A stretch of 64,000 nucleotides of DNA from Limoniibacter endophyticus (GCF_014652835.1 NZ_BMZO01000001.1:186001-250000), one strand, 5' to 3'; shown: positions 32,654 to 41,872, numbered from the stretch's first letter. Notes: generated by a model not told the origin, from the letters alone. Translations and numbers: made by a program.

Positions 32654-33289
32654 ATGGCTCTTCCTGAAATCCTCGACATCCTGGCCGACTGGCCGGGATG
32701 GTCTACTGCGTTCGACATCAAGCGGCGCCAGGAGCGCAGTGGCAGTACGAGCGGGCGGATATATGTGAAAGACATTGGCGACCCGCTTTGGGTCGCTTCA
32801 TATCAGACCGTCAGCTTGCGTCCGAATGATTTAGACAGATGGCGCGCTCGCCTCGACGCGTTGGAAGAGGGCGGGCGTCTGTTTTATGGTCGTCACCTGG
32901 CGCGCTGCTATCCAATAGCCTATCCGCGCGGTTCGTGGACGCCTGCTTCGTTTTCGGGTTTGGGCGCAGTGGCTTCGCTCGGTGCAAACCGCAAGTCGCT
33001 GACGGTCGATGATTTACCGGCAGGCTTTCGCTTGCAGGAAGGCGACCTGATCCAGATTGGCGCACATGACCTTCACCGCGTTGTCGAGAATGCGACCGCC
33101 AATGCATCTGGCGTAACCCCTCTCTTTGAAATTCGCCCGCACCTTTGGCCATTGGCTGCGGTTGGTCAGCCGGTGTCTGTTCTTCGTCCGCGCTGTTTGA
33201 TGGCCATCGTGCCAGGCTCGATCTCGTCAACAGCGGATCTTGCGACGGGGCGCGGCACAATCAGCTTTGATGCCATAGAGGCCAGATAA
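32654..33289 (+). CDS. Tail protein, probable distal tail component
   Basis: LPEILDILADWPGWSTAFDIKRRQ and the C-terminal strands LQEGDLIQIGAHDLHRVVENA ... FEIRPHLWPLA ... RCLMAIVPGS match tail proteins after the tape measure in rhizobial siphophages. It is likely the ring joining tube and tip. 211 aa. Name inferred from position. Confidence 0.7.
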   Translation: MALPEILDILADWPGWSTAFDIKRRQERSGSTSGRIYVKDIGDPLWVASYQTVSLRPNDLDRWRARLDALEEGGRLFYGRHLARCYPIAYPRGSWTPASFSGLGAVASLGANRKSLTVDDLPAGFRLQEGDLIQIGAHDLHRVVENATANASGVTPLFEIRPHLWPLAAVGQPVSVLRPRCLMAIVPGSISSTADLATGRGTISFDAIEAR

Positions 33290-33290
33290 T

Positions 33291-33971
33291 ATGCGCAATA
33301 TCTCAAGCGAAAACCAAGCCGCGCTATCGCAACGGCTTCTGGTGGCGCGTGACTTCCTTTGGCTAGTGGCGCGCGATGCTGCTGGCGCACCATTTCAGTA
33401 TGGTTTTTGGTCGGGCGTTGGTGATGTGTCCGCGCCAATGCTTAACCCTGATACCGGCCTCGCCGTTACGCGCAATTTCGAAGGCTCCGGCACGCTTATT
33501 CAGGTCAGCGATATTATCGCGACGTCAAGCATCTCGACACAGAACGTCACGGTTGAGATGTCGCAAATCCTGCCGGAAGTCGAGAACATTGTTCGCGGCT
33601 ATGATCTCCAGCAAGCGCGGGTTGAGGTCTATCGCGGCCTCTTCTCGACAGAGACGCGCCAGCTTGCGGCTTTGGCCTTGTGCCGCTTCGTTGGCTTCGT
33701 CGATAGCGTTGATATCCACACACCAGAAGAAGGTGGCGAAGGCTCGATCACGCTGACTTGCGTTTCTCATACGCAGGAAATGTCCCGCTCTAATCCTGAT
33801 ACGCGGTCTGACGCCAGTCAGCGCTTGCGCAACGCGTCGGACAATTTCTTTCAGGACGTTGCGACGGTTGGTGAGACAGAGTTTTTTTGGGGTCGGAAGA
33901 GCGGCAAGATCGCTTCTGTAAAAGCCGCGCCACCAACACCTACGAACCTACAAAAAACGGTGTCGCGATGA
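33291..33971 (+). CDS. Tail protein, DUF2163-like region
   Basis: Beta-rich, with RLLVARDFLWLVARDAAG, an internal QNVTVEMSQI strand, YDLQQARVEVYRGL, and GEGSITLTCVSHTQEMSR, typical of baseplate-hub proteins next to the tip. The C-terminus may contact the following acetyltransferase, whose start overlaps its stop (ATGA). 226 aa. Confidence 0.65.
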   Translation: MRNISSENQAALSQRLLVARDFLWLVARDAAGAPFQYGFWSGVGDVSAPMLNPDTGLAVTRNFEGSGTLIQVSDIIATSSISTQNVTVEMSQILPEVENIVRGYDLQQARVEVYRGLFSTETRQLAALALCRFVGFVDSVDIHTPEEGGEGSITLTCVSHTQEMSRSNPDTRSDASQRLRNASDNFFQDVATVGETEFFWGRKSGKIASVKAAPPTPTNLQKTVSR

Positions 33972-34411
33972 TCAGGCTCGCCACCGTCCAGGACAAGCAC
34001 CGCGTCATGGCGATGGCCAAGGTCTTTCACGAAAGCGCGGGCCATCCTTTTCCATACAATGCGGTCCATTGTTCATCTGTCATCTCGGCCTGCATCGCAG
34101 GCGGTGATGCACTCTGCCTCGTTCTTGAGAGAGACGGCAAGATTGTCGGTGCACTTCTGGCGCATGCAGGTCCGCACACATTTAACCCTGTTCGTATTGC
34201 CTCGGAAATTATGCTTTGGATTGAGCCTGGCCATCGTGGCGGCAGACACGCGGCTGCAATGATCGACGCTTTCGAGACATGGGCAAAGGGCAGGGGCTGC
34301 GCTCTGGCCCACATGGTCGGTCTGGGCGGCAACCCCGCAATTGGCAAGTTCTATGAGCGCCGCGGCTATTATGCCGCCGAGTGCCATTACGTGAAGCGAC
34401 TGGCCGCATAA
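33968..34411 (+). CDS. GNAT-like N-acetyltransferase in the tail module
   Basis: A compact 147-aa GNAT fold: strand and helix at MIRLATVQDKHRV, CLVLERDGKIVGALLA, the acetyl-CoA-binding EPGHRGGRHAAAMIDAFE and GNPAIGKFYERRGY. In several siphophages a small acetyltransferase-like protein sits here in place of a NlpC-type tail protein. Whether it acetylates a tail or host protein is unknown. Confidence 0.83.
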   Translation: MIRLATVQDKHRVMAMAKVFHESAGHPFPYNAVHCSSVISACIAGGDALCLVLERDGKIVGALLAHAGPHTFNPVRIASEIMLWIEPGHRGGRHAAAMIDAFETWAKGRGCALAHMVGLGGNPAIGKFYERRGYYAAECHYVKRLAA

Positions 34412-34437
34412 GGCCGTAAGGTTTTCAGGAAACATCG

Positions 34438-37400
34438 ATGGCTATTTTTACCGGGATCGCTGCGGCGTTCACTGCCATTTCGTCGTGGACGATTGGAACC
34501 TTTGCTGCTGGCGCATTCCTACTGCAAACAGCTGCGGGAATTGGCCTCAACCTTCTCGCCAGCGCCATTGCAGGCAAGCCAGACAAGCCATCTTTTTCGG
34601 TGCAAGGCCAGCTGCAATCAGGCGGCGACGTTGCGCGTTCGTTTATTCTAGGACGTACAGCAACGGCTGGTTCGCTCGTCTATGCCAACACGTGGGGCAA
34701 TGCTGGCAAAACGCCGAATGCCTACTTTACGCAGGTCATTGCGCTCTCTGACTTGCCGACGCAAGGTCTCGGCACTGTCTGGATAAACGGTGAACCTTGC
34801 ACGCTGTTGCCTGATCAGTCGCACGCAGAATATGGCGTGCCTGTTCAGGAGTATCGTAAGGACGGCAAGGATTATCTTTGGGTCAAGTTTTACGACGGCA
34901 CACAGACGCAGGCTGACAACTTCCTGACCAGCCGTGTTTCGTCGGCAGAGCGTCCATACCAGTCGACGCGCGTGGGATATGGCGTTTCCTATGTCATCTG
35001 CACAGCGCGCATTCATGAAGAGCTGTTCACGGGCTTTCCTCAGTACAAATTCGAACTGGTCGGCGCGAAGCTCTATGATCCTTCGCTAGACAGCTCTGTC
35101 GGCGGAAATGGCACGCAGCGGCTTGCCGATCCTGCGACATGGGGTGGGGACGGCGATCATTTACCCGCCGTGCAGGTCTACAATCTGCTACTTGGCTTCA
35201 AGTATGCTGGATCATGGTTCTATGGCGTCCAGAATATGGCGTCGGCTCGGCTTCCGGCTGCTGACTGGATTGCACAGATCAATAAATGTCGTGCGCAGGT
35301 GGCAGCGCCAGGCGGTGGAACCGAAGTCCAATATCAGTCCGGCCTTGAAATTCAGGTCAATGCGCAACTTGCTGATGCGATCGAAGCCCTTGCGACTGCG
35401 TGCCAGGGCCGATTGATCGAAACGGGCGGCACATACAAGATGCGCCTCGGCGCGCCTGATCTGCCGGTCGCTTCGTTCACGGATGGCGACATTCTTTCAA
35501 CCGAAAGCCAGAGCTTCACTCCATTTTTCGGTCTGGCCGACACGATCAACGGTATTGCGGCCACGTATCCGGATCCCGCCGAGGGCTGGAACGCTAAGGC
35601 AGCGCCATCGCTGTTTCGTCCTGATCTCGAAATCAAAGCTGGCAATCGTCGCCTGATGGCGGACGTATCGCTTGGCGCAGTCTATCGTCCTACGCAGGTT
35701 CAGCGTCTGATGAAGTCGGCGCTTGAAGAAGCGCAGCGCGCGCGGCGCCATACGTTCTCGCTTCCGCCACACTTCTGGACGTTGGAGCCGGGTGATTACG
35801 TTGAATGGACCTCAGTCCGCAACGGCTATGTGACGAAGCTCTTTCGAGTCGACGGCATTGTCGATAAAGCCAATCTTGATGTCGTGGTCGATCTGACTGA
35901 AGTCGATCCGAGCGATTATAATTGGAATCCGTCAACGGATTATACGACGCCGGTTTATGGCCCGGTTGGCGTGGTTCGTCCGCAGCCGCAGCCAATTGTT
36001 GATTGGTCTGCACGGGCTGAACCAATTCGAGACAACTCATCTGGAGCGCGTCGGCCTGGCATCCTGCTGCAATGGGATGGCGATCAGGAGGATATAGACG
36101 CTGTCATCTTTGAGGTGAGGTTGGCCTCGACTCTTGACGTCATATATACCGGACGAACTGACACTCCTGAAAAGGGCGAAATCCATATCGGGCAAAATCT
36201 TCTGCCGAACGTGCAATATGGCGTGCGTGGCAGATATGTTGCGTCCGGCAATAATCGCCCCATGGAGTGGTCAAGCTGGCTGGTTGTTACCACTGATAAT
36301 GTCCTTCTTGGCGAAGAGGATATCTATTTCCCCGGCCTTGTCGAAGAGGTGACGGAATCGGTGCGTGATGCGATGGAGTTCATCGATACGCGCTCACTTC
36401 TGGAAGAAGCCCAGCGGTTGATGAACTCGCTTGCCGATCAGGACGCAGGCAACTTCATCGAGCGTGAAAGCATCCGCACCGAACTCAAGGTGACAGCAGG
36501 CGGTTTAACAGCAAGCTATACCCAAGCCATTGACGCCGCTGTCGGGCCAGATTCCGCCATTGTGCAGGAGCTGACAAGGCTAACTGTCGAGCTAGACGGC
36601 AAAGCCAATGCAGACGTTGTGCAGCTACTGCAAACGCAAGTCACGGTGCTTGGTGAAGATGTTACGGCTGTCGCCAACGCGCTGACGCAGACCAATGCGC
36701 AAGTAGGCCGATTCTCTGCAAGTGGCTTGTTTAGAGCATCGTCCGAGGCATCGGGATCTGGTGCTGTTTCGCGTGTCGTGCTTGCGGCAGAAGCCAGTGC
36801 AGGCGCGAATAGTGCAACCGCGGCGATCTTTCTTGAGGCGCTTTCGAATGGTCAAAACCGCGTCGGTATCCTTGCTTCGCAGTTCTATGTCTACTCGGCG
36901 GCCAACCAGCTCCTGCGGCCATTTATTATTCAGGATGGGGTCGTTATCGCTGACAATTTGCGGGTTGCTTGGGCAAAGATCACCGATGTTCAGATTACCA
37001 ATGCGCAGATTGCCAATCTGACAGTCGGAACCTCTAACCTCGATTTTAATGCAGTGACACAGACGACAACGGGTGTTTGTACAGCGTATTCGCAGCAATG
37101 GACTGTGCCCCCCGGCTCGGGCGGAGCGCTTGTCCAGACATGGCCCGTTTCCACAATTACGGTTCCGCCGGGCGTTGGCTCTCAGCTTTCGACTACTGGA
37201 ACGTTACAGTTGTACGTCGGAGCCGGATCGCGAGGAAGAGTTTCACTTGTCATTCGAAACGCAACAACGGGTGTTTTGGTTTATCGTAGTTCTTACATAG
37301 ACCTTTCGCCGTCCGGAGGGACCGGAGGCACCGGTGAAACGGCCACCAGTCCTATCGATACTTATCAAATCGATCCTTCGCTCTCGTCTGCGGCGAATAA

Positions 37401-37500
37401 CACATACCAGTTGTACGTCGAGACAGAAGTGCTTGTCGGTTATGAGTTAAGATTCTCCTTCACAGGTCCCACCTTCAAAAACCTCCTCTGGAAACGCTGA
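34438..37500 (+). CDS. Tail tip / host specificity protein (gpJ-like)
   Basis: A 1020-aa protein. It starts with hydrophobic helices (SWTIGTFAAGAFLLQTAAG), continues with the hub-like beta region (VARSFILGRTATAGSLVYANTWG, SLGAVYRPTQVQRLMKSAL), a fibronectin-like part (GILLQWDGDQEDIDAVIFEVRL), a coiled-coil stretch near 640-760 and a C-terminal beta domain. This is the layout of central tail tip proteins that hold the receptor-binding end. The Thr/Gly-rich C-terminus probably varies with host. Confidence 0.88.
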   Translation: MAIFTGIAAAFTAISSWTIGTFAAGAFLLQTAAGIGLNLLASAIAGKPDKPSFSVQGQLQSGGDVARSFILGRTATAGSLVYANTWGNAGKTPNAYFTQVIALSDLPTQGLGTVWINGEPCTLLPDQSHAEYGVPVQEYRKDGKDYLWVKFYDGTQTQADNFLTSRVSSAERPYQSTRVGYGVSYVICTARIHEELFTGFPQYKFELVGAKLYDPSLDSSVGGNGTQRLADPATWGGDGDHLPAVQVYNLLLGFKYAGSWFYGVQNMASARLPAADWIAQINKCRAQVAAPGGGTEVQYQSGLEIQVNAQLADAIEALATACQGRLIETGGTYKMRLGAPDLPVASFTDGDILSTESQSFTPFFGLADTINGIAATYPDPAEGWNAKAAPSLFRPDLEIKAGNRRLMADVSLGAVYRPTQVQRLMKSALEEAQRARRHTFSLPPHFWTLEPGDYVEWTSVRNGYVTKLFRVDGIVDKANLDVVVDLTEVDPSDYNWNPSTDYTTPVYGPVGVVRPQPQPIVDWSARAEPIRDNSSGARRPGILLQWDGDQEDIDAVIFEVRLASTLDVIYTGRTDTPEKGEIHIGQNLLPNVQYGVRGRYVASGNNRPMEWSSWLVVTTDNVLLGEEDIYFPGLVEEVTESVRDAMEFIDTRSLLEEAQRLMNSLADQDAGNFIERESIRTELKVTAGGLTASYTQAIDAAVGPDSAIVQELTRLTVELDGKANADVVQLLQTQVTVLGEDVTAVANALTQTNAQVGRFSASGLFRASSEASGSGAVSRVVLAAEASAGANSATAAIFLEALSNGQNRVGILASQFYVYSAANQLLRPFIIQDGVVIADNLRVAWAKITDVQITNAQIANLTVGTSNLDFNAVTQTTTGVCTAYSQQWTVPPGSGGALVQTWPVSTITVPPGVGSQLSTTGTLQLYVGAGSRGRVSLVIRNATTGVLVYRSSYIDLSPSGGTGGTGETATSPIDTYQIDPSLSSAANNTYQLYVETEVLVGYELRFSFTGPTFKNLLWKR

Positions 37501-37524
37501 TCGCGCGTCAAGGGAAATCATCAC

Positions 37525-37734
37525 ATGGCAAATCAGGCACAACAGTCGGCACCTTTCATGGTGTCGGCTGAGGCACAACTGCGCGAATTGCAGATCGATT
37601 ATCAGGTCAAAAGCATGCGGTGCTCGCAGCTATCACAGCTCAACATGGCGCTCGAGGCGCGTGTGAAGGAGCTGGAAGCTGAGCTGGCCGAGCTTAAGCC
37701 GCAAGAAATAGTCGAGGCTGAAAATGGCGAATAG
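37525..37734 (+). CDS. Small coiled-coil protein, 69 aa
   Basis: Almost entirely one coiled coil (AEAQLRELQIDYQVKSMRCS ... EARVKELEAELAEL). It overlaps the fibre gene by 11 bases. It may trimerise or chaperone the adjacent fibre. No family known. Confidence 0.6.
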   Translation: MANQAQQSAPFMVSAEAQLRELQIDYQVKSMRCSQLSQLNMALEARVKELEAELAELKPQEIVEAENGE

Positions 37735-38677
37735 CTTCTATAATACTGGCACCGCCACCGTTGCCGCCAACGGCACTGTCGTTACAGGTCAGGGGACCGC
37801 ATGGGGCGATGGCATCAATGGTCCGATCCGGCCAGGCGACGTGTTCGGCATGCACTCCGGCTTTCCGACAATCATCAAAACTGTTACGCCAACCCAGTTG
37901 ACGCTTGAGACGCAATATAAGGGTCCTGCGCAGACGGCAGCGGCGTACATTATCGGTTTCACGCCTTACAACGTGACGCTTGATCAAGATGTACGCGAGA
38001 TGATCCGGCTTTTGCGCGCTGGTGTCTTGCCAGGTCTTTCGACGCTCGCTCCTGCTGCGTCATCGCTACTGGGCTTTGACGCTGCGGGCCAGCCCACCCA
38101 GCGCCAGATACAGGCGTTCATGAATACCTTCCTTACTGCCAATTCGGCGAGTGCGGCTCAGTCAGCTTTAGGTGGGGGTGCGGCAGGTAGAAACGTATTT
38201 ACTGCTGCAAGTACAGCAGACGCTCGTGCTGCGTTAGGGGCGCTTGGTGTAGACCAAGCGGTCACTCATGGGTTCGTCAGCGGTAATAAGGCTTCTCCCT
38301 ACACGCGACATTCTGACGGCACAATAGTGTTGCTGCAAACTGCACTTAGCGGGGTCTGGACGGATGCCCGTGCGTCGGCTGGCGGCAGCGGATCACAACG
38401 ATGGTGGAAATTGCCCAATAATATGCTGGTGCAGATGGGCAGTAGTGTAGTGACGCTTTCGGCAGGCGGCAACGTCGTCATTACGTTCCCGGCAGCATTT
38501 GCTAGTACGCCCATAGTTCAAGCGCTGGACGGGGACATGGGGTCAACTTCATCCGGGAGAATTGTTGGCATGTTTAACTATGGCGAGTTGACGACCGCGA
38601 GCGCCACTGTGTCGGTGCGGCCAAACCCGGGCGCAGTCAACGTCCGTATAAACTGGCTAGCGGTAGGGGCTGCGTGA
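37724..38677 (+). CDS. Tail fibre protein
   Basis: The N-terminal part (SFYNTGTATVAANGTVVTGQGTAW) is the common virion-attachment segment of side-fibre proteins. A repetitive Ala/Ser-rich shaft follows (STADARAALGALGVDQAV), then a receptor-binding head domain with GNVVITFPAAFASTPIVQAL, typical of gp53-like tips. 317 aa. The stop overlaps the chaperone start. Confidence 0.85.
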   Translation: MANSFYNTGTATVAANGTVVTGQGTAWGDGINGPIRPGDVFGMHSGFPTIIKTVTPTQLTLETQYKGPAQTAAAYIIGFTPYNVTLDQDVREMIRLLRAGVLPGLSTLAPAASSLLGFDAAGQPTQRQIQAFMNTFLTANSASAAQSALGGGAAGRNVFTAASTADARAALGALGVDQAVTHGFVSGNKASPYTRHSDGTIVLLQTALSGVWTDARASAGGSGSQRWWKLPNNMLVQMGSSVVTLSAGGNVVITFPAAFASTPIVQALDGDMGSTSSGRIVGMFNYGELTTASATVSVRPNPGAVNVRINWLAVGAA

Positions 38678-39276
38678 TGCAAAATTTCGTTCTTGTAGAT
38701 GATCTAGGCGATTTCGTTGGCTTTACGAACGACGCAATCTACCCGCCCATCCCAATTATGCGAAAAGAGCCCGTCTATCATGTAAAAGAAGACGAGTCCT
38801 TACTCATTGGCGAAGATGGCAGTCCGGTGCAAATCGGCGAGGTCGAGGTAATCGATGGCTACGAACGCAATCCGGCTATTCCTGAAACTGCAATAGAGAT
38901 CAGCGACGAGGAATATTGCGATTTCCTTGACAATCAGGGGCAGCGTCAGTGGGACGCAAACTTGAAGAAGTTCGTTGAATATGTCCCGCCACCTGTAGCG
39001 CCGTCAGTTGATTCCTATCGCGTTGCCACCCAAGCAATGCTGGACAACAGGGCAACAGAACGACAGTACGATAGCGGAGCAACGCTTGCCAGCTACGTCA
39101 ACTCGACGATTCCTCAGTGGGCGCAAGAAGCGCAAGCCTTCGTCGCTTGGCGAGATCAGGTCTGGTCTTATGCGCTGACTGAGCTTTCGAAGGTGGAGGC
39201 CGGCGAACGTGACATTCCAACAATCGAAGACTTTCTGGCGGAGCTGCCAGCCTTTGAGTGGCCAAGCTCCGCCTAG
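38677..39276 (+). CDS. Tail fibre assembly protein (chaperone-like)
   Basis: An acidic 199-aa protein. The first half is beta-rich (VYHVKEDESLLIGEDGSPV) and the second half is helical with DSYRVATQAMLDNRATERQYDSG, found in fibre assembly proteins that follow phage fibre genes. The ATG shares an A with the preceding stop. Confidence 0.75.
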   Translation: MQNFVLVDDLGDFVGFTNDAIYPPIPIMRKEPVYHVKEDESLLIGEDGSPVQIGEVEVIDGYERNPAIPETAIEISDEEYCDFLDNQGQRQWDANLKKFVEYVPPPVAPSVDSYRVATQAMLDNRATERQYDSGATLASYVNSTIPQWAQEAQAFVAWRDQVWSYALTELSKVEAGERDIPTIEDFLAELPAFEWPSSA

Positions 39277-39279
39277 CGG

Positions 39280-40386
39280 TCAGGCATGTTTATGTTTGCG
39301 CCAAAGCCGTTGGCCTAGATAACCTCGCAATGCGTCCTCTGCGACTAGTAGCGCGGTCATCGACACTGCAACAACAATCACTACTGTCGTAACGAGCGCA
39401 ATATACTGGTTCAGACCAGCGCTTACCAACTGTCTCAGCATGTAGGCACCTACAACATCATGGATCAGATAAAGCGGATATGTAGATAGACCTGCGGTTC
39501 GGATAAGGTTTGCGACGCGCGGAGACATGCGTAAAGAAATGCTTTTGTCGAACCAAATTGACAACCCTAAAGCAATAATTGCGCCGAGAAACACAAGTAC
39601 AGGCGTCAGTGCTGATGCGGATATCTTCGTTACTCCGATGATTCCTCTTGCATCAAGATAGATGCTGGACGAAGAGCTTAAGATGCAAACCAACAAAAGG
39701 GCGATCCGTGGAAGGGTGATACCTTTCGATGAGAGGAACCATAGTGTTGTGCCGAGCGCGAACGAAGATCCATGGTATACTAAAAGCAACTGTCCAGTTC
39801 GCGCTGATAGGCCCATTTCGCCAACCCAATTAGTCGCGAGGAATATGCGTGCAAAAATGAACGCCGCGCTTATGCCGCCGAGAATCCAGGTGCCATATTC
39901 AAGCCACGTGAAGCGCTTTATCGCGATGAAAAGCGAGACGAATAGATAGAAAGATATCTCGATCCCTAAGGTCCAGTAAACACCATCGATCCATGGGCCG
40001 TACGGCCAGAAAGTAATGGATCGAAAGTATCGATCCCAAAGTTGCGGCTCTGGCCACAACTGCATGATACCTGCAATTAGAAGCGTCAACGTTGCGCAGA
40101 CGAAGGCGGCTGGAAATAATCTTAAAAACCGTGACCGGAAAAACTCGCCCAATGATCTGTTCGCCGCAGAATAGGCGATAATAAATCCGGAAATCACGAA
40201 GAATATATCCACTCCGTATTTTCCCCACCAGCTGTAGGCAACAAGGTTTTCGAAGGAAACAGCACCGCGAACAACCTGCCCGGGCGTTGAGCCTGGAATC
40301 GCCCATGACCAGAACGCTAAGTGAAATATCATGACTGCTACAGCCGTAATAAAGCGCAATAAATCCAGGCCAAGCAGTCTGTGCAC
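39280..40386 (-). CDS. Acyltransferase 3 family membrane protein (surface polysaccharide modification)
   Basis: Ten or more membrane segments with the family marks LDLLRFITAVAVMIFHL at the N-terminus, FFVISGFIIAYS, and RSRFLRLFPA. Enzymes of this family acylate O-antigen or other glycans. The start is uncertain: a GTG at 40386 has GGTGGGGG before it, whereas a longer frame starts with a GTG at 40476 without a binding site. It is antisense, right after the fibre genes, and A+T-richer: classic seroconversion cargo. Confidence 0.85.
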   Translation of the reverse strand: MHRLLGLDLLRFITAVAVMIFHLAFWSWAIPGSTPGQVVRGAVSFENLVAYSWWGKYGVDIFFVISGFIIAYSAANRSLGEFFRSRFLRLFPAAFVCATLTLLIAGIMQLWPEPQLWDRYFRSITFWPYGPWIDGVYWTLGIEISFYLFVSLFIAIKRFTWLEYGTWILGGISAAFIFARIFLATNWVGEMGLSARTGQLLLVYHGSSFALGTTLWFLSSKGITLPRIALLLVCILSSSSSIYLDARGIIGVTKISASALTPVLVFLGAIIALGLSIWFDKSISLRMSPRVANLIRTAGLSTYPLYLIHDVVGAYMLRQLVSAGLNQYIALVTTVVIVVAVSMTALLVAEDALRGYLGQRLWRKHKHA

Positions 40387-40546
40387 GGCAATCCCCCACC
40401 AATTAGTTGAGTTGATCTCAACCACAGCGATGTATTTGTCAACAAGGCCTTGCTGAATTTTTACTTGAAGCGGCACAAATCATGATGATGAGCGCCTAGA
40501 GTAAAATCGACTCGAGATTTCGTTCCCACTCCAAAAGGAAGATCAC

Positions 40547-40600
40547 ATGAACGCAACCGTAACCGGTGGCGCGCTTTCGCGTGCCTACTCGCTTCTCTAA
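40547..40600 (+). CDS. 17-aa ORF before the endolysin
   Basis: AAAAGGAAG stands eight bases before an ATG that opens MNATVTGGALSRAYSLL and a stop, 17 bases ahead of the endolysin start. A leader peptide or a remnant is possible. Only the binding site supports it. Confidence 0.3.
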   Translation: MNATVTGGALSRAYSLL

Positions 40601-40617
40601 AATCACCAGGACACCCT

Positions 40618-41469
40618 ATGAACCGCACAACGTTCTTCGCTTATGCGAGGCGCGCGCCTTTTGGCGGCCGTCTTTCGCAGGCGCAGGTTGATGGCACGAA
40701 TGCCATCCTCGACGAGGCCAAGCGCCGCAGCGTCTCAGACCGGGAGCTGGCCTATATCCTCGCAACGGTTTTTCATGAGACCGGCGGCAAGATGCAGCCA
40801 GTCGAGGAAAATCTAAACTATAGCGCTGCGCGTATAAGACAGGTCTGGCCATCCCGTTTTGCCTCTGTTGCCGCAGCTCAGCCCTACGCGAACAACCCGC
40901 AGAAGCTCGCCAACAAGGTCTATGGCGGACGAATGGGCAACACTCGCCCGAATGATGGGTGGCTATTCCGCGGACGCGGCCTGCCGCAGATCACGGGCGC
41001 TGAGAACTATAAAAAGTTCGGAATCTACGACGCGCCAGAGAAGGCGCTTGAACTCGCAACCGCTATACGCATCTTGTTCGATGGTATGCTCAAAGGCATG
41101 TTCACCGGCCGGAAATTGTCCGACTATTTTGGTAGTGGCAAAGAAGATCCGATCGGCGCTCGACGCGTCGTCAGTACCGACAAGGCCAGCCTCATCGCCG
41201 GCTACTATCGCAACTTCCTCGACAGCATCACTGCTGCGAAAGAGGCCAAGGTTTTAGCCGGTGAAGAGGCCAAGCCCGACGACGTGCCGCTTCTCAAGGA
41301 TAAGACAGTCCAGACCATTGTGACTGCCGGCGGCGGCACGTTCGTGACTGGCCTTATCGGTGCGGTTTCGAATCCATGGGCGTTTGCAACAGTCGCACTT
41401 GTTGTCGTTATGGCCGCTGCGGGCTTCTGGCTTTGGAAGAGCGGCAGGCTGGAGTTGAAGCGTGCTTAG
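40618..41469 (+). CDS. Endolysin, glycoside hydrolase 19-like, with C-terminal membrane segments
   Basis: The catalytic part resembles GH19 lysozyme/chitinase endolysins: LAYILATVFHETGGKMQPVEE (Glu54 likely catalytic), YGGRMGNTRP, then GWLFRGRGLPQITGAENYKKFG. After residue ~220 come two hydrophobic segments (IVTAGGGTFVTGLIGAV and WAFATVALVVVMAAAGFWLW) and a basic tail. Membrane anchoring would hold the enzyme until the membrane is disrupted. 283 aa. Confidence 0.88.
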   Translation: MNRTTFFAYARRAPFGGRLSQAQVDGTNAILDEAKRRSVSDRELAYILATVFHETGGKMQPVEENLNYSAARIRQVWPSRFASVAAAQPYANNPQKLANKVYGGRMGNTRPNDGWLFRGRGLPQITGAENYKKFGIYDAPEKALELATAIRILFDGMLKGMFTGRKLSDYFGSGKEDPIGARRVVSTDKASLIAGYYRNFLDSITAAKEAKVLAGEEAKPDDVPLLKDKTVQTIVTAGGGTFVTGLIGAVSNPWAFATVALVVVMAAAGFWLWKSGRLELKRA

Positions 41470-41692
41470 CCGCATCAAAGGTTGGCTTATAGCCGCTGGA
41501 GCAGCACTGGCGATTGTCGCCAGTGCGTTCCTCTATGGACGGTCGTCGGGCCAGAGTGCGACCGCCATTCGCCGTGCCGAAGATCGAATCAAGGCCAGCA
41601 ACGAAGCCAGGAAAATTGAAGATGAAACGAGCAAGCTGGGCGGCGGCGATCTTGATGACGCTCTTGGTCGCTGGATGCGCGACAAGCGGTGA
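41462..41692 (+). CDS. Rz-like inner-membrane spanin
   Basis: The GTG start overlaps the endolysin end, with GGAG seven bases before. One N-terminal membrane helix (LIAAGAALAIVASAFLYG) is followed by a charged helix rich in Lys, Glu and Arg, the form of i-spanins. A lipoprotein gene begins inside it in another frame, as in lambda Rz/Rz1. 76 aa. Confidence 0.75.
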   Translation: MLSRIKGWLIAAGAALAIVASAFLYGRSSGQSATAIRRAEDRIKASNEARKIEDETSKLGGGDLDDALGRWMRDKR

Positions 41693-41813
41693 TTATTGCG
41701 ACATTGCGCGCCCGATCCGACCGAGCATTGAGGATCGTCTGACCGACGGGACGAAGATCGTCATTCTCGCCGAAAATCAAAAACTTGAGAAACTATGCGG
41801 GGTGAAACCGTGA
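41622..41813 (+). CDS. Rz1-like outer-membrane spanin lipoprotein
   Basis: The ATG starts MKRASWAAAILMTLLVAGCAT, a type II signal with lipobox LVAGC. The mature part is short, with a second cysteine pair (YCDIARPIRP ... LCGVKP). Its overlap with the Rz frame is the standard spanin arrangement. It should span the periplasm with Rz and fuse the membranes at lysis. 63 aa. Confidence 0.82.
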   Translation: MKRASWAAAILMTLLVAGCATSGDYCDIARPIRPSIEDRLTDGTKIVILAENQKLEKLCGVKP

Positions 41814-41872
41814 ACAGAATACACTGGCACGTTGTGTCCTTCATAATTGGCATGCGGGGGTTGATCGGATGA
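41810..41872 (+). CDS. 20-aa ORF in the lysis cassette
   Basis: It starts GTGA, overlapping the Rz1 stop, and ends ATGA, overlapping the start of the next gene. The peptide MNRIHWHVVSFIIGMRGLIG is hydrophobic. Double coupling hints at translation, perhaps as a membrane peptide or a linker for re-initiation. Confidence 0.35.
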   Translation: MNRIHWHVVSFIIGMRGLIG

